Origin: 630D-37 sp037447295
Lineage (GTDB): Bacteria > Chloroflexota > Anaerolineae > Anaerolineales > Villigracilaceae
Reading direction: 5' to 3'
Length of the DNA: 64,000 bases
Assembly (NCBI GenBank): GCA_037447295.1
Contig: JBBIGZ010000009.1
Location: 1-64,000 of the forward strand
The translations under genes and the position numbers were made by a program. Within the stretch, counting starts at the first letter, position 1. Every line of letters starts with the position of its first letter. This document shows positions 8,794-17,797 of the stretch, piece by piece. The notes below the pieces were generated by a model that was given only the letters and a program-made list of their open reading frames with translations, searched no databases and was not told where the DNA came from.

Positions 8794-8856
8794 CCGTCTA
8801 CCATCCACGGCCTACCGTCCACGGTCCACGGTCTACCGTCCACCGTCTACAGTCAT
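8794..8856 (+). repeat. Heptamer array 1 (CSGTCYA units)
   Basis: Nine consecutive seven-base units can be laid out without a gap: CCGTCTA, CCATCCA, CGGCCTA, CCGTCCA, CGGTCCA, CGGTCTA, CCGTCCA, CCGTCTA and CAGTCAT. Two units facing each other (ACCGT/ACGGT) can pair into small hairpins. Confidence 0.85.
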
Positions 8857-8872
8857 ATAAACAACTTGCAGG

Positions 8873-8881
8873 TGATATAAT
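8873..8881 (+). promoter_or_regulatory. Extended -10 element upstream of the PHP gene
   Basis: TGATATAAT fits the TGnTATAAT extended -10 consensus; no good -35 is seen. It would start a transcript about 17 bases before the PHP ATG. Confidence 0.45.
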
Positions 8882-8905
8882 TTTGTCGTCCTTTTTGAAC
8901 AGCCT

Positions 8906-9601
8906 ATGGGATACGCTGATCTCCACATTCACAGCAACTACAGCCTTGATGGCCTTCACAGTATCTCCCAAATTCTGCGCCACGCGGCACAGGTAGAACA
9001 CCTGCGTGTGATCGCCGTGACCGATCACGACGTACTGCGTGGCTCGCTAGAATGTGCCGAGCGTGCCCCGCATTTCGGTCTGCAAGCCATTCCGGGCATG
9101 GAAGTGACCACTGCCGATGGTCACCTGCTAGCCTACTTCATCCAGAAACCCATCCCACCCAATCGGCCCCTGCTGGAAACGCTGGGGAGGATCGGCGAAC
9201 AGGGTGGACTGGCGATCCTGCCACACCCGATGCGTTTTTGGTCAACGCACCGCTGGACTGCATTACGGGAAGCCCTGAACCATCCTGAAGGTCGGGCCGT
9301 GCTGGTAGGGATTGAAGTGGTGGATTCGTGGGGCGAGAATCGTCATGGGCTGCGACTGGCGGCTTGGTATGGCCTGGCCTGCTTGGGCAATAGCGATGCC
9401 CATATTCTGGAGGCGATTGGACGCATCTGCAGCTATTTCCCAGGTCAGGATGCCGAGGCATTGCGTCAGGCCTTGCTCCGCATCCAAACCCAGGCACGGG
9501 TCTTTGAGCCGATCCCCATCCATGAGGTGGCTCTACGGTACCAACGCACAAAGCAACGCATTAAACAGGATCCGCCCACTCAGCCGATGCTTGGCTCATA
9601 G
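8906..9601 (+). CDS. PHP-domain phosphoesterase
   Basis: The 231-residue protein starts with the PHP signature YADLHIHSNYSLDG and continues with VIAVTDHDVLRG, IPGMEVTT and LPHPMRF, supplying the His/Asp/Glu metal ligands of the fold; CLGNSDAH near residue 165 gives the last pair. Family members of this size include 3',5'-nucleoside bisphosphate phosphatase and RNase AM, but the sequence does not decide between them and others. There is no clear Shine-Dalgarno sequence. uvrC begins four bases after the stop codon, so the two genes form an operon. Confidence 0.82.
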   Translation: MGYADLHIHSNYSLDGLHSISQILRHAAQVEHLRVIAVTDHDVLRGSLECAERAPHFGLQAIPGMEVTTADGHLLAYFIQKPIPPNRPLLETLGRIGEQGGLAILPHPMRFWSTHRWTALREALNHPEGRAVLVGIEVVDSWGENRHGLRLAAWYGLACLGNSDAHILEAIGRICSYFPGQDAEALRQALLRIQTQARVFEPIPIHEVALRYQRTKQRIKQDPPTQPMLGS

Positions 9602-9605
9602 ACCC

Positions 9606-11474
9606 ATGCAACCTTCCGAGCATTTGCAAACTCTATTGGCTGCTCTTCCCACCCGCCCCGGTTGCTATCTGATGAAGAACGCGGCCGGTGAGATCATTTA
9701 CGTGGGAAAAGCGGTCAACTTGCGCAACCGCGTACGCTCGTATTTCCACGCCGAAAGCGGCCAAACGCCGAAGACACGGCGCATGGTGCGCGAGATAGCC
9801 GATATCGAGTGGATCGTGGTCGAAAGCGAACTTGAGGCGCTGCTGCTGGAGATGAACCTGATCAAAAAGCACCGCCCCAAATACAACGTGCGCCTCAAGG
9901 ATGACAAACGCTACCCGTATATCAAAGTGCACTGGGCCGATCCGTTCCCCAAAGTCACCGTAACGCGACAAATGATCAACGACGGTTCGCGCTATTTCGG
10001 ACCTTATGCTTCGGCCTGGGCCGTACACCAAACCTTGGACGTGCTGCGACGCATTTTCCCCTATCTAACCTGTGATCGCCCAATTACAGGTCACGATCCC
10101 CGACCTTGCCTTTATTTTGACATCAAACTCTGTGCCGGCCCATGCATCGGTGCCATCGACCAGGCCGGTTACCGCCAGATGATCGCTGATCTGATGAACT
10201 TCCTCAACGGACGCGGCGAGCAAATCTTGGAACGCCTGCAAAAGGAGATGGAACAAGCCGCGGAAGAACTGCGCTTTGAAAAAGCCGCTCGTTTGCGGGA
10301 TCAAATTCAGGCCATTCACGCTGTGATCGAAAAACAGAAAATCGCCTTCGGCCAGGAGATGGCCGATTCGGATATCCTGGCCATGGCGCGCAGCGATGGC
10401 GAAGCCTGTGTCCAGGTCTTCTTCATTCGCGGCGGAAAGCTCATCGGACGGGAATATTTCGTGCTCGAAAACACCGCCGAAAGTGAAGATGCCGAGATCG
10501 TGGCTCAGTTCCTTAAGCAATTCTATTCCGAGGCAGCCAATGTCCCTGAGCAGGTGATGCTGCCACAGGAGATTGAAGAGGCACAGATCATTTCTCAGTG
10601 GTTACGCTCGCGGCGAGGTGGCGAAAAGGTAGAGATCATGGTGCCGCGGCAGGGTCAGGCACAGGAGCTTTTACAGCTTGCGCTGGAAAATGCCCGTGAA
10701 ACGCTGAACGTGCTGCGCGCCCGCTGGCAAGCGGATACACATCGCCAGGAAGAAGCGCTGGCCGAGCTACAGCAAGCCCTTTCCCTGCCGCGTCCGCCGA
10801 ATCGCATTGAATGCTACGATATCTCGAATACGCAGGGGATGGCGATCGTCGGTGCGATGGTAGTTTTTGAGCAAGGGGTACCGAACAAAGCGCTCTATCG
10901 GCGATTCAATATCGAAAGCGTAAGCGGCCTGCCGGATGATTTCGCCTCGATGGAGGAAATGCTCACCCGACGCTTCCGCCGCTGGCAAGCAGCACAAGAG
11001 ACGTCCTCCCAACCCGGTGCAAAAATAGACCACGCCTTCGCCGTCCTGCCTGATTTGATCGTGATCGATGGCGGAAAGGGGCAACTGGGGCGGGCCGTGC
11101 AAGTCTTGCAATCGTTTGGGCTTTATGGAAAAATCCCCTTGATCGCCTTGGCCAAACAGCAAGAGGAGATCTTTTTCCCGGAGCGGAGTGAGAGTCTGCT
11201 TTTGCCACGCACATCACCGGCGCTCTATCTTTTGCAACGCATCCGTGACGAAGCGCACCGCTTCGGCCTGACAGCCCATCGTCAACGGCGCACCAAACTC
11301 GGCCTGACATCGCAGTTGGAGAGTATCCCTGGCATCGGGCCGGCGCGTCGTAAAGCGCTCTTGCGCCATTTCGGCTCCATCGAAGCCATTCGCCGTGCCT
11401 CGGTGGAGGAACTGGCCGCCGTGCCGGGCATGACACGCACTGCGGCAGAGCAAGTCAAAGCGCATTTGGAATAG
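9606..11474 (+). CDS. uvrC: Excinuclease ABC subunit C
   Basis: The 622-residue product is full length for UvrC. It makes both incisions around bulky DNA lesions in complex with UvrB. A GIY-YIG domain occupies residues 13-90 (RPGCYLMKNAAGEIIYVGKA), followed by the cysteine-containing segment around CLYFDIKLCAGPC, a UVR motif near 200-235 for UvrB contact, the RNase H-like nuclease domain (ECYDISNTQG, then VIDGGKGQL) and a tandem helix-hairpin-helix at the C-terminus (SIPGIGPARRKALL). The ATG at 9606 is chosen because upstream in-frame sequence overlaps the PHP gene and is not UvrC-like. The TAG stop is the first triplet of heptamer array 2. Confidence 0.97.
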   Translation: MQPSEHLQTLLAALPTRPGCYLMKNAAGEIIYVGKAVNLRNRVRSYFHAESGQTPKTRRMVREIADIEWIVVESELEALLLEMNLIKKHRPKYNVRLKDDKRYPYIKVHWADPFPKVTVTRQMINDGSRYFGPYASAWAVHQTLDVLRRIFPYLTCDRPITGHDPRPCLYFDIKLCAGPCIGAIDQAGYRQMIADLMNFLNGRGEQILERLQKEMEQAAEELRFEKAARLRDQIQAIHAVIEKQKIAFGQEMADSDILAMARSDGEACVQVFFIRGGKLIGREYFVLENTAESEDAEIVAQFLKQFYSEAANVPEQVMLPQEIEEAQIISQWLRSRRGGEKVEIMVPRQGQAQELLQLALENARETLNVLRARWQADTHRQEEALAELQQALSLPRPPNRIECYDISNTQGMAIVGAMVVFEQGVPNKALYRRFNIESVSGLPDDFASMEEMLTRRFRRWQAAQETSSQPGAKIDHAFAVLPDLIVIDGGKGQLGRAVQVLQSFGLYGKIPLIALAKQQEEIFFPERSESLLLPRTSPALYLLQRIRDEAHRFGLTAHRQRRTKLGLTSQLESIPGIGPARRKALLRHFGSIEAIRRASVEELAAVPGMTRTAAEQVKAHLE

Positions 11475-11506
11475 ACGGTGGACCGTGGACGATAGATCGT
11501 GGAGCA
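11472..11506 (-). repeat. Heptamer array 2
   Basis: On the plus strand the units TAGACGG, TGGACCG, TGGACGA, TAGATCG and TGGAGCA follow without gap; the minus strand has the CSGTCYA consensus. The array starts with the stop codon of uvrC. More degenerate units may lie near 11558-11590. Confidence 0.75.
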
Positions 11507-11641
11507 TACATCCTTGCTTTAGCCCAGTCCCACCGCCCTCCTGCCTTCTGACCCGCCGATCGTAAACTGTGGAGGGTGAATCGTTGGCAAACCTCCTGCT
11601 CTGATCACCCAACGATTATCCTTTCCCGATAGGATGTCTTG

Positions 11642-13171
11642 ATGTCGCTTCCTTCCAATCCTTTGCACTATTTGCGCCGCCCTTCCTGGCCCTTTTGGGT
11701 GTTCCTCCTTGGGCTTACTTTCTGGTTCCTGGGGGAAATGATACTCTCAATCCACTGGCGAATTGCCCATGATCAGGCACCGCTATTTTATGAAGCCTAT
11801 CTGATGCGCTCACAAGGATACCTACCCTATCGCGATTTCTTCGATTTCCAGATGCCCGGTACCTATCTGTGCTATTATCTTTTGGGATGGGTGAGCGGTT
11901 TTAGCGATCTCCGCATTCGTATATTGGACTTGGGGTTACTCTTGACATTGCTGGGGATCACCTTTTTTATCCTGAGACCCTTTGGGTTGCGAAGCGCGTG
12001 GTTGGCCTCTGTTCTTTTTGGGCTGAACTACCTACAGGGAGGCCCCTCGATGGCTCTGCAACGCGAATATCTCATGTTGCTCCCTGTAGCGATAGCAATA
12101 TGGATGTTTGGAGAAGAAAATATCCCTCTCCCCTGGCGGGCCTTCCTGGCAGGAGCAGGTTTTGGTTTGGCAGCAACGATCAAACCCCATGCGGCTATCG
12201 GTTTACCGGCTATCCTGCTAGGGGAATTATTCCTGGTCGGTTTCTCCACCTGGTATCGTATTCTATTACCGGTAGCGGCAGGCTTTTCCCTCCCGATCCT
12301 AATTATGGTAGGGTGGCTGGGTCTAAGCGGCACATGGTCATCCTTTTGGGAGATCACGCGTTATTACTGGCCGCTTTATGCTCGAATCAATGGGGAGATG
12401 AGGGTAATCCACGGGAAAGAACGCTGGTTGTTCATTCTGCAACAATTGCTACGCCTAGGCGGAAATGGCATCTGGTTTCTTCCTGCTTCTCTTGGGGTGG
12501 TGTTTTCCTGGAAGAGATCGCAATTTTCGTCCAGCCTTTCTCGGCGGCTAGTATCGTTAATCGCGCTGTTACCAGCCTATGCCATCTATCCAGCTTTTTC
12601 CGGTCAGTTTTTCGATTATCACTGGCTGCCATTTGTATATGTGGCGGTGTTGCTGGCCGCGCTGGCGATGGAGGAAAAGTCATCCTATCAGCAATATATA
12701 GGATTGTTTGTGCTTTGCCTGGCCGTGGCGATCGATTTGCGTCCACCTGCAGTCGTGCTTCGTCAGCTAGAGGGAAAGTCTATTGCCCCTTTGGGTGGCC
12801 GCGTTGATCGTCTGGCCGGCTTTCTGGAGGCTCGCTTGAAACCCGGCGATACCGTTCAGCCTCTTGATTGGACCGGTGGTACCTTGCACGCTATGTTAAT
12901 TGCGCGAGCGCGTCTGGCCACTCCGTTCGTGTTCGATTTTTACTTTTACCATCACGTTTCCAATCCATACATTCAATCGTTGCGCCGCCGCTTTTTAGAT
13001 TCTCTACAGAGCCATCTGCCTCGCTTCATCATTGAAATTACAGCCGAAGATAAGCCCTGGGTCTCGGGAACTGACACCAGTCGGGACTTCCCCGAATTGC
13101 GCGCGTTTCTTCGCGCTCACTATCGGATTCTCCAGCAAAAGGAAGACTATGTGATCTATGAGCTTCGCTAA
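11642..13171 (+). CDS. Polytopic membrane protein, glycosyltransferase family 39/87-like
   Basis: The 509-residue protein has about ten to eleven hydrophobic segments and a soluble C-terminal part. After the first helix it has AHDQAPLFYEAYLMRSQGYL followed by PYRDFFDFQMPGT, the luminal-loop pattern of GT-C fold glycosyltransferases (PMT/ArnT-like) that take a sugar from a polyprenyl-phosphate donor. The acidic residues in that loop fit the catalytic pattern, but donor and acceptor are unknown. AGGA seven bases before the ATG supports this start over a TTG three bases upstream. The next gene overlaps by 14 bases and encodes a protein of similar topology, so the two may work together on cell-surface glycans. 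Confidence 0.7.
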   Translation: MSLPSNPLHYLRRPSWPFWVFLLGLTFWFLGEMILSIHWRIAHDQAPLFYEAYLMRSQGYLPYRDFFDFQMPGTYLCYYLLGWVSGFSDLRIRILDLGLLLTLLGITFFILRPFGLRSAWLASVLFGLNYLQGGPSMALQREYLMLLPVAIAIWMFGEENIPLPWRAFLAGAGFGLAATIKPHAAIGLPAILLGELFLVGFSTWYRILLPVAAGFSLPILIMVGWLGLSGTWSSFWEITRYYWPLYARINGEMRVIHGKERWLFILQQLLRLGGNGIWFLPASLGVVFSWKRSQFSSSLSRRLVSLIALLPAYAIYPAFSGQFFDYHWLPFVYVAVLLAALAMEEKSSYQQYIGLFVLCLAVAIDLRPPAVVLRQLEGKSIAPLGGRVDRLAGFLEARLKPGDTVQPLDWTGGTLHAMLIARARLATPFVFDFYFYHHVSNPYIQSLRRRFLDSLQSHLPRFIIEITAEDKPWVSGTDTSRDFPELRAFLRAHYRILQQKEDYVIYELR

Positions 13172-14681
13172 ACGGGCTACCTATCGAGTTGTCATTTCTT
13201 CTGCGCTTTTGTGGCATCTGGCATGGGTTTATCTGCTGTTGCCCTTAGCATTTTTCGCTTTGGGGTGGTTACGTCCAGCGATAGGGTTGGGCCTTATACT
13301 GCTCCTCTTGGGAAGCATGGTTGCTTTATGGCGCAATGCCCCCAAGAGTGGCCTGGAAACAAACCTTGGGGATGTGGTAGTAGGTATCCTGCTACTGGGG
13401 CTATGGGTGCTACTAAGCGGCATTGGCGGATATACCTTTCAGAATTGGGATCATCACTGGCGCAATGCTATCTTCCACGATCTGCTACATTACTCCTGGC
13501 CGGTCAATTACAATCCTGTAAAAAGCGGCGCAAAAATGCTTGTCTATTACATCGGGTATTGGCTGCCGGCTGCATGGGTGGGCAAATTGGTTGGCTTGAA
13601 AGCGGCAAACGCTGCTCTTTTCTTCTGGACATGGCTTGGCGTGTTCTTGATTGGAGCCCTTCTCAGTTGGCGATGGCGCCGCCCTTTATGGAAAACTGCT
13701 CTCTATCTCATCTTCTTCAGCGGCATGGATGCTCTGGGTGTTCTTTTGATTTCCAAAGAAGCGTATCCCTCTCTCTGGCCCCCGATCCAGCATCTAGAGA
13801 TCTGGGCCGGCGATTTGCAATATTCTTCCTTCACCACGGCCCTCTTTTGGGTTTTTAATCAAGCGGTTCCGGCCTGGCTCTGCCTAACCCTTCTGTTGAC
13901 ACATCCCGGGACCACGCACCTCTTTTTGCTATGGGCTTTGACTCTGTTCTTTGCTCCCTTTCCGGCCGTCGGCCTGCTCCCTTTTCTCCCGCTTGAAATT
14001 TGGGAACAGGTCCGGCGTGCCGGGCGCTTTTCGCCGCGCCACCTGTTCTCCTTCGTGACCCTTCCTAACCTAAGTGGGGTAGGTCTCGCTTTCGTTGCCC
14101 TGCTCTACTTCTCGGCAAACACGGCCGCCCAGAACCGTGTCGTTCAGGCAATTCCTCCACTTATCCTGCTCCCTTTTTTCTTCCTGGAAGGTGGAGCAAT
14201 TTGGATGATCCTAGGATGGTCACAGCGTCACGATCCTCGTTGGTACCTGATGGGGTTTTTGCTCCTCATATTCCCCTTTTTTCAGGTAGGCAATGGACGT
14301 GATTTTGTTATGCGCGCCTCCATTCCTGCCCTGTTTTACTTGATGCTCTGGACAGGTGATGCGCTTGCTTCGAGATCTTTCCCGCGATTCCTCCGTATTA
14401 GCTTGATCGTGCTTCTCCTCATCGGTGCCCTCACTCCACTTTACGAGATCAATCGCTCGCTCTATCGCACTCTCTCCTATTATTTATCTCCACAACAGAT
14501 CAGGATAGAACCCACACCGGTTGACAAACTGGTGCTCGATGTTCCCCCGGAGGAGGATCACCCCGGCACTCTAACCGCCGATCGCCTCCGATCACTAGCG
14601 AATGTGCGCGGCAAGCTGGCCAATAACTTCATTGCCGACGCTCGAAAATCTTTCTTCTATCGTTTCCTGGCACGGCATTGA
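13158..14681 (+). CDS. Large polytopic membrane protein, possible GT-C family
   Basis: The 507-residue product has roughly eleven hydrophobic segments. Its first loop contains YTFQNWDHHWRNAIFHDLLH, and it ends in a short soluble domain. Loop position and size resemble GT-C glycosyltransferases or polysaccharide-assembly proteins, but no diagnostic motif is clear to me. The ATG overlaps the end of the preceding gene by 14 bases, indicating translational coupling, and the shared topology suggests a gene pair. Confidence 0.6.
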   Translation: MSFAKRATYRVVISSALLWHLAWVYLLLPLAFFALGWLRPAIGLGLILLLLGSMVALWRNAPKSGLETNLGDVVVGILLLGLWVLLSGIGGYTFQNWDHHWRNAIFHDLLHYSWPVNYNPVKSGAKMLVYYIGYWLPAAWVGKLVGLKAANAALFFWTWLGVFLIGALLSWRWRRPLWKTALYLIFFSGMDALGVLLISKEAYPSLWPPIQHLEIWAGDLQYSSFTTALFWVFNQAVPAWLCLTLLLTHPGTTHLFLLWALTLFFAPFPAVGLLPFLPLEIWEQVRRAGRFSPRHLFSFVTLPNLSGVGLAFVALLYFSANTAAQNRVVQAIPPLILLPFFFLEGGAIWMILGWSQRHDPRWYLMGFLLLIFPFFQVGNGRDFVMRASIPALFYLMLWTGDALASRSFPRFLRISLIVLLLIGALTPLYEINRSLYRTLSYYLSPQQIRIEPTPVDKLVLDVPPEEDHPGTLTADRLRSLANVRGKLANNFIADARKSFFYRFLARH

Positions 14682-14789
14682 CAGAGAATTGCCCTCCTTC
14701 GCCTCAAGAACCGAGGCGCTGCGCCCAACTGCACCATTTTGCAGCAACGTGAGAACATGGGCAAGCCGATGCATTAGCGTGCTGAAACC

Positions 14790-14818
14790 TTGTCAGAATC
14801 GGCGGGCATGGCTATAAT
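14790..14818 (+). promoter_or_regulatory. Sigma-70-type promoter of tRNA-Pro
   Basis: TTGTCA at 14790-14795 and TATAAT at 14813-14818 are separated by exactly 17 bases. The predicted start at about 14825 lies some 11 bases before the mature tRNA 5' end. Confidence 0.8.
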
Positions 14819-14835
14819 GAGCATACCTTCGAGGA

Positions 14836-14910
14836 CGGGGCATGGCGCAGCCCGGCTAGCGCGCTTGCATGGGGTGCAAGAGGTCCTGGGTTCAAATCCC
14901 AGTGCCCCGA
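14836..14910 (+). tRNA. tRNA-Pro (anticodon GGG)
   Basis: A complete cloverleaf can be drawn: acceptor stem CGGGGCA/TGCCCCG, D-arm GCGC/GCGC, anticodon stem CTTGC/GCAAG with loop ATGGGGT (anticodon GGG), and T-arm CTGGG-TTCAAAT-CCCAG. The discriminator base is A at 14910. The CCA end is not encoded, as CAA follows. A strong promoter lies in front and a terminator directly behind, so the gene is probably transcribed alone. Confidence 0.95.
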
Positions 14911-14918
14911 CAAGAGTC

Positions 14919-14942
14919 GCCGCCTCAGTGGCGGCTTTTTTA
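14919..14942 (+). terminator. Rho-independent terminator of tRNA-Pro
   Basis: GCCGCC at 14919-14924 pairs with GGCGGC at 14930-14935 across a five-base loop and is followed directly by a run of T. Confidence 0.88.
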
Positions 14943-14964
14943 TCTTTTGACCCATGGAGGTTCT

Positions 14965-15363
14965 ATGCAAGAAGAGATCATGTACGAGGGTGAGGAGTTG
15001 ATTGAGATCGTAGAAGAAACCCGCGCCAGCCTTTCCTCGATCATCAGTCTGGTGGCAGGCATCCTTTCCATGGCCCCCTATTTCTTCATGGTGGCAGTGA
15101 TCCTAGGCATTGTGCGCAGCTGGTCCTACCCTCGTTCCTTCCTCTCATCCGAGCCCTTCCTCTACTACCTGCTCTTCAGCGGCATGCTCTTTGGCCTGAT
15201 CGGGGTGATCTACGGCACCCTGGCAGCGCGCAATGTATTTGTGGGCGAAGCCGGTGATAAGAGCGTGGTACTCCTGGCGATCGGTGTGGCCTTGAGCCTG
15301 CTGGGTGCGATTGCCAACATCCAATTCGCCTTGGGACTCTACATCAAGATCATGACCGGCTAA
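14965..15363 (+). CDS. Small membrane protein of unknown function
   Basis: The 132-residue product begins with an acidic stretch (MQEEIMYEGEELIEIVEET) and continues with about four membrane helices (about 25-50, 65-90, 100-120 and a final one). I recognise no family. The start has GGAGG four bases upstream. It sits alone between the tRNA terminator and its own strong terminator, so it is probably an independent transcription unit. Confidence 0.7.
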   Translation: MQEEIMYEGEELIEIVEETRASLSSIISLVAGILSMAPYFFMVAVILGIVRSWSYPRSFLSSEPFLYYLLFSGMLFGLIGVIYGTLAARNVFVGEAGDKSVVLLAIGVALSLLGAIANIQFALGLYIKIMTG

Positions 15364-15389
15364 TACGGTCCCGTTGTATCTCTTTCGGA

Positions 15390-15436
15390 CGCTACAGACC
15401 GATGGAAAACCCATCCGACTCTGTGGCGTTTTTTTT
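15390..15436 (+). terminator. Rho-independent terminator
   Basis: CGCTACAGA at 15390-15398 pairs with TCTGTGGCG at 15420-15428 (one G-U pair) around an inner GATGG/CCATC stem, and eight T residues follow. Confidence 0.9.
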
Positions 15437-15444
15437 ATCCTCCA

Positions 15445-15524
15445 CCGCCCATGGTCTACTGTTTATCACCGTCCACGGTCTACCGTCCACATCTACCAGT
15501 CCACCGTCTATGGCCCACGGTCTA
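15445..15524 (+). repeat. Heptamer array 3
   Basis: Units such as CCGTCCA, CGGTCTA, CCGTCCA, CCGTCTA, TGGCCCA and CGGTCTA are recognisable, with one-base slips after the third and seventh units. The array lies between the terminator and the SCP2 gene. Confidence 0.75.
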
Positions 15525-15581
15525 CACCCCAGGCACGCGGTATAATCCATTTGCCTTTTGATTCCACCCAGGAGCATCACA

Positions 15582-15986
15582 ATGAGTGCCATTTTCCCCT
15601 CTGCCGAATGGTTAAAAGCCTTGGAAGAAAAATTGAACAGCGATGAGCGTTATGCTCAGGTCGCCCACAACTGGGAAGGTGATCTGCTTTTCATTATCCA
15701 ACCACAGGGCAAATTAACCGAAGAGGTACGCATGTATCTCGATCTCTGGCATGGCAAATGCCGCGGCACGGAGATGATGCCTCCTCCCGATCGCCAGGCC
15801 GCTTTCGTCCTCAGCGCGCCCTATGAGCATTTCGTTAGCATTCTGCAAGGGCGACTCGACCCGATGACGGCGATGATGACCAGCAAGCTGAAGGTGCGCG
15901 GCAGTATGGCCTATATGATGCGCCACGTGCCCACGGTGCTGGATTTTGTCCGCTGTTGCCGCGAGATCACCCAGGAGATCCTCTGA
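15582..15986 (+). CDS. SCP2 sterol-binding-domain protein
   Basis: The 134-residue protein is a single SCP2-fold domain (DLLFIIQPQGKLTEEVRMYL, later RLDPMTAMMTSKLKVRGSMA, the usual SCP2 end segment). The fold has a hydrophobic tunnel for lipidic or acyl ligands; the bacterial role is unknown. AGGAG precedes the ATG, and TATAAT lies at 15541-15546 upstream without a good -35. The last base of its stop codon is the first base of the next start codon, so it is translationally coupled to the aldehyde:ferredoxin oxidoreductase and heads a five-gene operon. Confidence 0.85.
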   Translation: MSAIFPSAEWLKALEEKLNSDERYAQVAHNWEGDLLFIIQPQGKLTEEVRMYLDLWHGKCRGTEMMPPPDRQAAFVLSAPYEHFVSILQGRLDPMTAMMTSKLKVRGSMAYMMRHVPTVLDFVRCCREITQEIL

Positions 15987-17797
15987 TGCTCCCCATCCTA
16001 AAAATCCACCTTGGCGAAGGGCGCATTGAGCGTTTGGATGTGCCTTCTGCCTGGCGCAATGACTTTCTGGGCGGCGCTTCTCTGGCGGCTCGTTTGCTCT
16101 ATCCCGTCCTCACCGCCGATCTCAATCCGCTTACGCCACAAGCCCCATTGCTCTTCCTCACCGGCCCGCTCACCGGCACCGCCGGTCCGACTGTGGGACG
16201 TTTCGTCGTCTGTGGCAAAGGTGCTGCCACCGGTCTGTGGGCCGAATCAAACTGCGGCGGCTTTTGGGGGCCGGAATTGCGTTTTGCCGGCTACGATGGC
16301 CTGTGGATCGAAGGGCGTTCCGACCGCCCGGTATACCTCATGATCCAAGATGATCACATCGAGATCCGCCCGGCCGAGCACCTTTGGGGACTGGATACCT
16401 ATGAGACTCAAGAGCAGATCAAGGCAGAACTCGGCCAAAGTGGATGGCATGTAGCCGTGATCGGTCCGGCCGGTGAACGTGGGGTGCGCTTTGCCGGCAT
16501 CTATTGCGATCACGGACGCGCCGCCGGACGTACCGGCCTGGGCGCCGTGATGGGTGCGAAGAACCTTAAGGCCATTGCCGTGCGCGGCACGCGCAAGAAT
16601 TTACCCCTGGCCGACCCGGAACGCTATGCCGCGCTACGTTCGCAGGCCAATCGCTGGCTGCGTGAGGATAACGAAGCGCAGGTGCTCCATGCGCTGGGCA
16701 CGGCCGGCGCTGCCAACTATGCCGAATATCTGGGAGCGATGCCAGCACGCTACTACCATCAGGGCACATTTCCTGAAGTAGATGCCATCTCCGGTGCCAC
16801 GATGAGCGAAACCATCCTGAGCGGACAAAGCGCCTGCCATGCCTGCGTCATCGCCTGCGGCCGCGTCGTACGCCTGGGAGACGGGCAAAAGCGCAAAGGT
16901 CCAGAATACGAAACGATCGTCTCCTTTGGCCCAAACCTGCTGAATGCCGATTTGGAATCCATCGTCTACCTAGGCGAGCTCTGCGATCGCTACGGAATGG
17001 ATACGATCAGCCTGGGCAACACGATCGGGCTGGCGTTTCACCTTTTCGAGCAGGGGGTACTCACCACCCAAGATACCGGCGGGCTAGAATTGCGCTGGGG
17101 AGATGTGGCCGCCATTCGCCAACTCATCCGCATGGCCGCTTATCGCGAAGGCTTCGGCGATCTCATCGCCGAAGGGTCGCGACGATTGGCAAAAGAGTTG
17201 GGTGTGCCGGAAGAGGCCGTACAGGTCAACGGGTTGGAGGTGGCGTATCACGATCCGCGAGGCGTCTCCGGCATGGCGCTGGTCTATGCCACCAGCCCGC
17301 GCGGCGCCTGTCACAATCAATCGGATTATTTCTTCGTAGATTGGGGGCACGTCCAGCCGGCGCTGGGGATCGAGTATTTCTCCCGTCATGCCGGCGCGGA
17401 AAAAGCGGCGAACGTCGCCCGTCACCAGGATTGGCGGACGGTCTTCAACGCCCTGGTGATGTGCCTTTTCGCAAATATCGAGCCGCAATTACAAGTCGAT
17501 CTGATCAACGCCGCCTGCGGCCTGGATTGGTCGCTAGAAGAGATGATGCATGCCGGAGAACGCGCCTGGAACCTGAAGCGCCTGATCAACCTTCGTCTAG
17601 GTCTGCGCCGCGAGCAGGAAAAGCTCCCCAAAGCCCTGCTGGAGGCCTATGCGGAAGGCGGCGCGGCCGGTTACGTCATTCCCTTCGACGAGATGCTCCA
17701 GGCCTACTATCAGGCGCGCGGTTGGGATTTGCAAAGCGGCGCGCCCTTGCCCGAAACGCTTCAACGATTGAGGTTAGATCAACTAGAGGGAGCATGA
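15986..17797 (+). CDS. Aldehyde:ferredoxin oxidoreductase family, tungsten/molybdenum enzyme
   Basis: The 603-residue protein is of normal AOR length. The family oxidises aldehydes to acids with ferredoxin as acceptor and uses a bis-pyranopterin W or Mo cofactor plus one [4Fe-4S] cluster. The N-terminal pterin-binding domain shows FLGGASLAARLLY and GPLTGTAGPTVGRF, and GLGAVMGAKNLKAIAVRG is a family hallmark. Cluster cysteines are visible in SACHACVIACGRVV near residues 284-292, with a further Cys in LVMCLF near residue 493. Paralogues act on different aldehydes or even on other substrates, so the exact reaction is open. Ferredoxin dependence fits an anaerobic metabolism. Confidence 0.93.
   Translation: MLPILKIHLGEGRIERLDVPSAWRNDFLGGASLAARLLYPVLTADLNPLTPQAPLLFLTGPLTGTAGPTVGRFVVCGKGAATGLWAESNCGGFWGPELRFAGYDGLWIEGRSDRPVYLMIQDDHIEIRPAEHLWGLDTYETQEQIKAELGQSGWHVAVIGPAGERGVRFAGIYCDHGRAAGRTGLGAVMGAKNLKAIAVRGTRKNLPLADPERYAALRSQANRWLREDNEAQVLHALGTAGAANYAEYLGAMPARYYHQGTFPEVDAISGATMSETILSGQSACHACVIACGRVVRLGDGQKRKGPEYETIVSFGPNLLNADLESIVYLGELCDRYGMDTISLGNTIGLAFHLFEQGVLTTQDTGGLELRWGDVAAIRQLIRMAAYREGFGDLIAEGSRRLAKELGVPEEAVQVNGLEVAYHDPRGVSGMALVYATSPRGACHNQSDYFFVDWGHVQPALGIEYFSRHAGAEKAANVARHQDWRTVFNALVMCLFANIEPQLQVDLINAACGLDWSLEEMMHAGERAWNLKRLINLRLGLRREQEKLPKALLEAYAEGGAAGYVIPFDEMLQAYYQARGWDLQSGAPLPETLQRLRLDQLEGA

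Larger units (their letters stand above)
8492..8905. other. Intergenic region with a heptamer array and an extended -10 element
   Basis: This divergent intergenic stretch contains no plausible gene. Its right half holds the heptamer array at 8794-8856 and, at 8873-8881, the extended -10 sequence TGATATAAT, 24 bases before the PHP start codon. The left half is featureless apart from the GGAGG site of the creatininase gene. Confidence 0.6.
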
